Shown in pieces: positions 18,907 through 21,293 of a DNA stretch of 21,293 bases. Source of the stretch: a virus. The translations under genes and the position numbers were made by a program. The notes beneath the pieces were generated by a model. The model did no database searches. It was not told the origin of the DNA and worked only from the letters and a program-made list of their open reading frames with translations. Within the stretch, counting starts at the first letter, position 1, and each line of letters opens with the position of its first letter. The DNA is taken from IMG/VR virus record IMGVR_UViG_3300042731_006586, positions 1 through 21,293 of that record, one strand, 5' to 3'.

Positions 18907-21293
18907 TTACACTCCTAAACTCGATCTGCTTGACGCCACTTTGGTAGTCCCGACTGCCTGCCTGATAGACGCCCTCTTCTTATCGGGATCTTTTCTATCC
19001 AGGTTTTCAGACCCTGACGGGTTGAGTTGCAGATTCCCAGCATTGGCAGCCTGCCGCATGTTCACATCAGCGGTCTTCTTTTTGGCTGGTGCTGAGCTTG
19101 CAACCGGAACCATGGCTGCTTGCATGTTTTGAAGATCAGCCTCGATTTGCATCAGAGACTCATCATTCATCTCCATGACAGCCGCTGCTCTATCAAACAG
19201 GCCATCAATGAAGGTTTCCCAAGCGCTCTTGTCGATTCCCTCAATCAGAGGCTCATCAAAGGCAGCCTCAACGAGATAAACCGCAAGCCGCTCATCCATC
19301 GGCTCGTAGTCGTAACCATCACCCAGCGGACGAGGATTACAAAGAGCAACGCCAAACGCTTCCTTCATTGGCGAGTGCTCCAGGTTCAGAGCTTGACGAC
19401 GTGCAACAATCTTCATTGCACGAACGAAGCGATCGGTGAAGGTACTGATAAATTCCTTCTTCTCCTTCTCGATCGCAGCCTCTTTTGCTTGCAGGCGCTT
19501 CGAGTAGAGCCGCTCCAATCTGGACGCATGCTTCTTCACGTCAACCTCTGCCGTTTTCTCATCACCGCAGGTATCGGCAGCTTCCACATCCGTGGCAGCT
19601 TCAGTGTCAGATGCTGCTTCTGTGTCAGCTTCTGCAGACTTCTTCTTTTTCTCGTTCATCGGACACTCATCAGTGTCAGACATCGGACCAGTACCATCAG
19701 GCTTGCGCGGTCCCTTGTCCTTGCCAGCGACCTTTTCTTTGTGGTCCACAGAGATGTCATCGACCGCACTTTGACTCAGACTCCAATCCTTGCGCTTGTC
19801 ACGCATGTCAGAGTCTTTGTTCTCTGTGACCGAAAGACCACCAGAATCGCGGTCATGCTGCTCATCCTCGACATCGGTCTCGCGACCGGTCAGAACGTCA
19901 ACATTCTTCACATCCTTGGTTTCGCGTTTCTCCTGCATGTCACTGTCTTCGCCAGTGCCAGTGGCAGTTTCTGTCTTCTGGTCCTTGGTGCGCTTCTCCT
20001 GTGTGTCGGTCTCTTGCTCATCCAACACGGACTCAGTTTTGCCACGCTCCTCGTTGAGCATGTCGTCCATGTAGTAGTCCAGGACTTGCGCAAGGCGAGG
20101 ACCAACAATGGCTGCTGTGCGCTTGACCGTACCACCCATGCCGTGCTCGGCAATCATGGTGAGAACGGACTTGGCAAGATCTTCATCCGTCTTGCCCGCC
20201 AACTTGCTGTCATTCGGGATGCTACCCGGCTTGACAACAAACATGGTGCCCTCATCATCAAAGATTCGGACATTACCGGCAGAAGTAATTTCCGCCTTGA
20301 TGTGCTTGTACGACTTTGCAAAACGCAACATCGATGGACCTCCAAGATTCTCTAGGGCACGTAAGAGTTGACTTCCATCTTTCGAGCCACGCCTTGGTGG
20401 AGGAGGCGGTGGCATTCCTGGTGGCATACCACCAGGCGCTACGCCACCTGGTGCTGGTGGCGGAGGCTCAGGTGCCATACCAACAGCAGGAGGTGACATT
20501 TGCTTCCCTGGACCAGCAGGCGTGAGGCCCATAGCTTCAGGCGTGAGATCACCAATAGGTGTTCCCATTCCTGGAGTCTCCTCTAATGGCTCTTCAGACT
20601 CTATCTCCACATCCTCAGGACCACTCTCAGGAGATTTGATGTTGATATTAACATCACTGTCCTTCTGAGCGACCTTTGCGAACTTTTCTTGCACTGTTTT
20701 CTCGAGCTGCGTGAGTCTGGCTTGGAGGGTAAGAATCTCAGATTCGTTTCTAAGCTTCTCATCTCTCTCCATTTGGTCGATCTTCTGAGCGACTCTCAGA
20801 ATCTCATACTGCTCAGCCTTTGGATCGGCTGGGTCGTGAACACGACTATATTCGTCATAGATAACACCCTCGCACCACTCGTGCGCGATGGCGACTTTGA
20901 CAAGCCTACCTTTCATATCCTTGAGGATATAGGCTACCGGCTTGAAATCCGGATCAGATTCGTCGTATTCCTTACCCTTGTTGCTGGCTATGTGCTTGCA
21001 AAACTCACTGCGAGTGTAAGCAACATTAGAGCAAACATTGCAGCGAGTACGAACGCAAGAACAGCCCATAGAACCGTTCTTAAGAATCCCATTCAAGACA
21101 CCATTAGCGAACGATGTATCCTTCTTGGTGTCTATGGCAACAAGCAGTTCAACGAACTCGTCTTTTACAATTTCGCCACACTTGCGACAGTGTATACCAG
21201 TTTCTGGGTCTCGCTCTTCGACGGATGCCGTTCTGTTGCCACAATTTGGGCATTCATCAAGCGGCGCTGCGCTGTCGTTGTAGTGAGCATCAA
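18907..21293 (-). CDS. Partial large Cys-rich head protein, probable scaffold/prohead core component
   Basis: The frame is open to the right edge, so the start is outside; 794 complete codons are visible. From the N-side: a zinc-ribbon-like CPNC...CRKC (about 21178-21252), then a second Cys/His cluster (CSCVRTRCNVCSN, FCKHI), a segment EWCEGVIYDEYSRVHDPADP like the FxExSxVxxPADP stretches in phage prohead proteins, a coiled coil, a Pro/Gly-rich linker (PGGMPPGMPPPPPPRR) and a conserved block (RALENLGGPSMLRFAKSYKH). A long acidic/basic disordered region has degenerate DSDMQEKR/DSDMRDKR units and SDTEAATDVEA repeats. The C-terminal part is helical and ends with IRQAVGTTK. Length, low complexity and position upstream of decoration and capsid genes suggest a scaffold or internal head protein. 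Protease activity is not shown. Confidence 0.55.
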   Translation of the reverse strand, partial: DAHYNDSAAPLDECPNCGNRTASVEERDPETGIHCRKCGEIVKDEFVELLVAIDTKKDTSFANGVLNGILKNGSMGCSCVRTRCNVCSNVAYTRSEFCKHIASNKGKEYDESDPDFKPVAYILKDMKGRLVKVAIAHEWCEGVIYDEYSRVHDPADPKAEQYEILRVAQKIDQMERDEKLRNESEILTLQARLTQLEKTVQEKFAKVAQKDSDVNINIKSPESGPEDVEIESEEPLEETPGMGTPIGDLTPEAMGLTPAGPGKQMSPPAVGMAPEPPPPAPGGVAPGGMPPGMPPPPPPRRGSKDGSQLLRALENLGGPSMLRFAKSYKHIKAEITSAGNVRIFDDEGTMFVVKPGSIPNDSKLAGKTDEDLAKSVLTMIAEHGMGGTVKRTAAIVGPRLAQVLDYYMDDMLNEERGKTESVLDEQETDTQEKRTKDQKTETATGTGEDSDMQEKRETKDVKNVDVLTGRETDVEDEQHDRDSGGLSVTENKDSDMRDKRKDWSLSQSAVDDISVDHKEKVAGKDKGPRKPDGTGPMSDTDECPMNEKKKKSAEADTEAASDTEAATDVEAADTCGDEKTAEVDVKKHASRLERLYSKRLQAKEAAIEKEKKEFISTFTDRFVRAMKIVARRQALNLEHSPMKEAFGVALCNPRPLGDGYDYEPMDERLAVYLVEAAFDEPLIEGIDKSAWETFIDGLFDRAAAVMEMNDESLMQIEADLQNMQAAMVPVASSAPAKKKTADVNMRQAANAGNLQLNPSGSENLDRKDPDKKRASIRQAVGTTKVASSRSSLGV
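18940..18966 (-). other. IRQAVGTTK motif at the C-terminus of the putative scaffold protein
   Basis: Eight of nine residues match IRQAVGSTK of the capsid arm; only one Ser/Thr change. Ten residues follow before the stop. The basic residues before it (DKKRAS) parallel the charged HREG before the capsid copy. Confidence 0.5.

Noticed and set aside
19120-20355. A 411-codon plus-strand frame opposite the putative scaffold gene
   Set aside because: It mirrors the charged, repetitive coding region of the minus-strand gene, giving a Leu/Arg/His-rich product with no family features and no proper ribosome site.
21094-21096. A TTG codon as the start of the large right-edge protein
   Set aside because: The frame continues open to the window edge and encodes a convincing CxxC...CxxC motif upstream of this codon, so the TTG is internal.
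1-21293. tRNA genes, CRISPR arrays, insertion sequences or attachment sites
   Set aside because: I saw no cloverleaf-like sequence, no spaced direct repeats and no transposase or integrase coding sequence. Gene-free space is too limited for most of these.

Overview
The window is part of the virion (head and tail) gene block of a tailed bacteriophage with a contractile tail (myovirus type). Every gene I accept lies on the minus strand, so transcription and gene order run from right to left. The phage assignment rests on a large tail sheath protein, a cluster of tail tube paralogues next to it, an HK97-fold type major capsid protein, and the gene order head, neck, tail terminator, sheath, tube. 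The host cannot be named from this sequence. The many accessory virion proteins, the 829-residue sheath and the three tube paralogues suggest a phage with a large genome; this is inference. No terminase, portal, polymerase, integrase, endolysin, tRNA or CRISPR array is present.

Head region (about 16.1-21.3 kb): a long Cys-rich, partly disordered protein that runs off the right edge and is probably a prohead core or scaffold-associated protein; a putative head decoration protein; the major capsid protein; and a small virion protein. These genes are GC-richer, have strong Shine-Dalgarno (SD) sites and are separated by spacers carrying strong hairpins.

Junction (15.89-16.08 kb): the largest gene-free gap holds a terminator-like hairpin, two more hairpins, a promoter-like box and a textbook G-quadruplex motif on the transcribed strand. 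It precedes a 317-residue protein whose N-terminus looks like the RRXRR/PLMP domain of IscB-type proteins, with no nuclease attached.

Middle (12.3-14.9 kb): two tandem copies of a 134-135 residue putative virion protein, then four small membrane or exported proteins and a soluble coiled-coil protein, all overlapping or touching. This could be a lysis or membrane-function cassette.

Fibre, neck and tail region (0-12.3 kb): an Ig-like protein, a 640-residue protein with three Ig-like repeats, a 960-residue fibre-like protein, a 74-residue protein, a Cys-motif protein, two neck/terminator candidates, the tail sheath, three tube paralogues, and at the left edge the start of a candidate tail assembly chaperone behind its own sigma70-like promoter. 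Genes from 15.9 kb to 0.25 kb are almost gapless (TAATG, ATGA and GTGA junctions), consistent with a long late operon.

Small domains are reused across the block: a 60-residue beta domain in four proteins, a flagellin-hook-IN-like motif in the sheath and its neighbour, and a nine-residue motif shared by the capsid protein and the putative scaffold protein.
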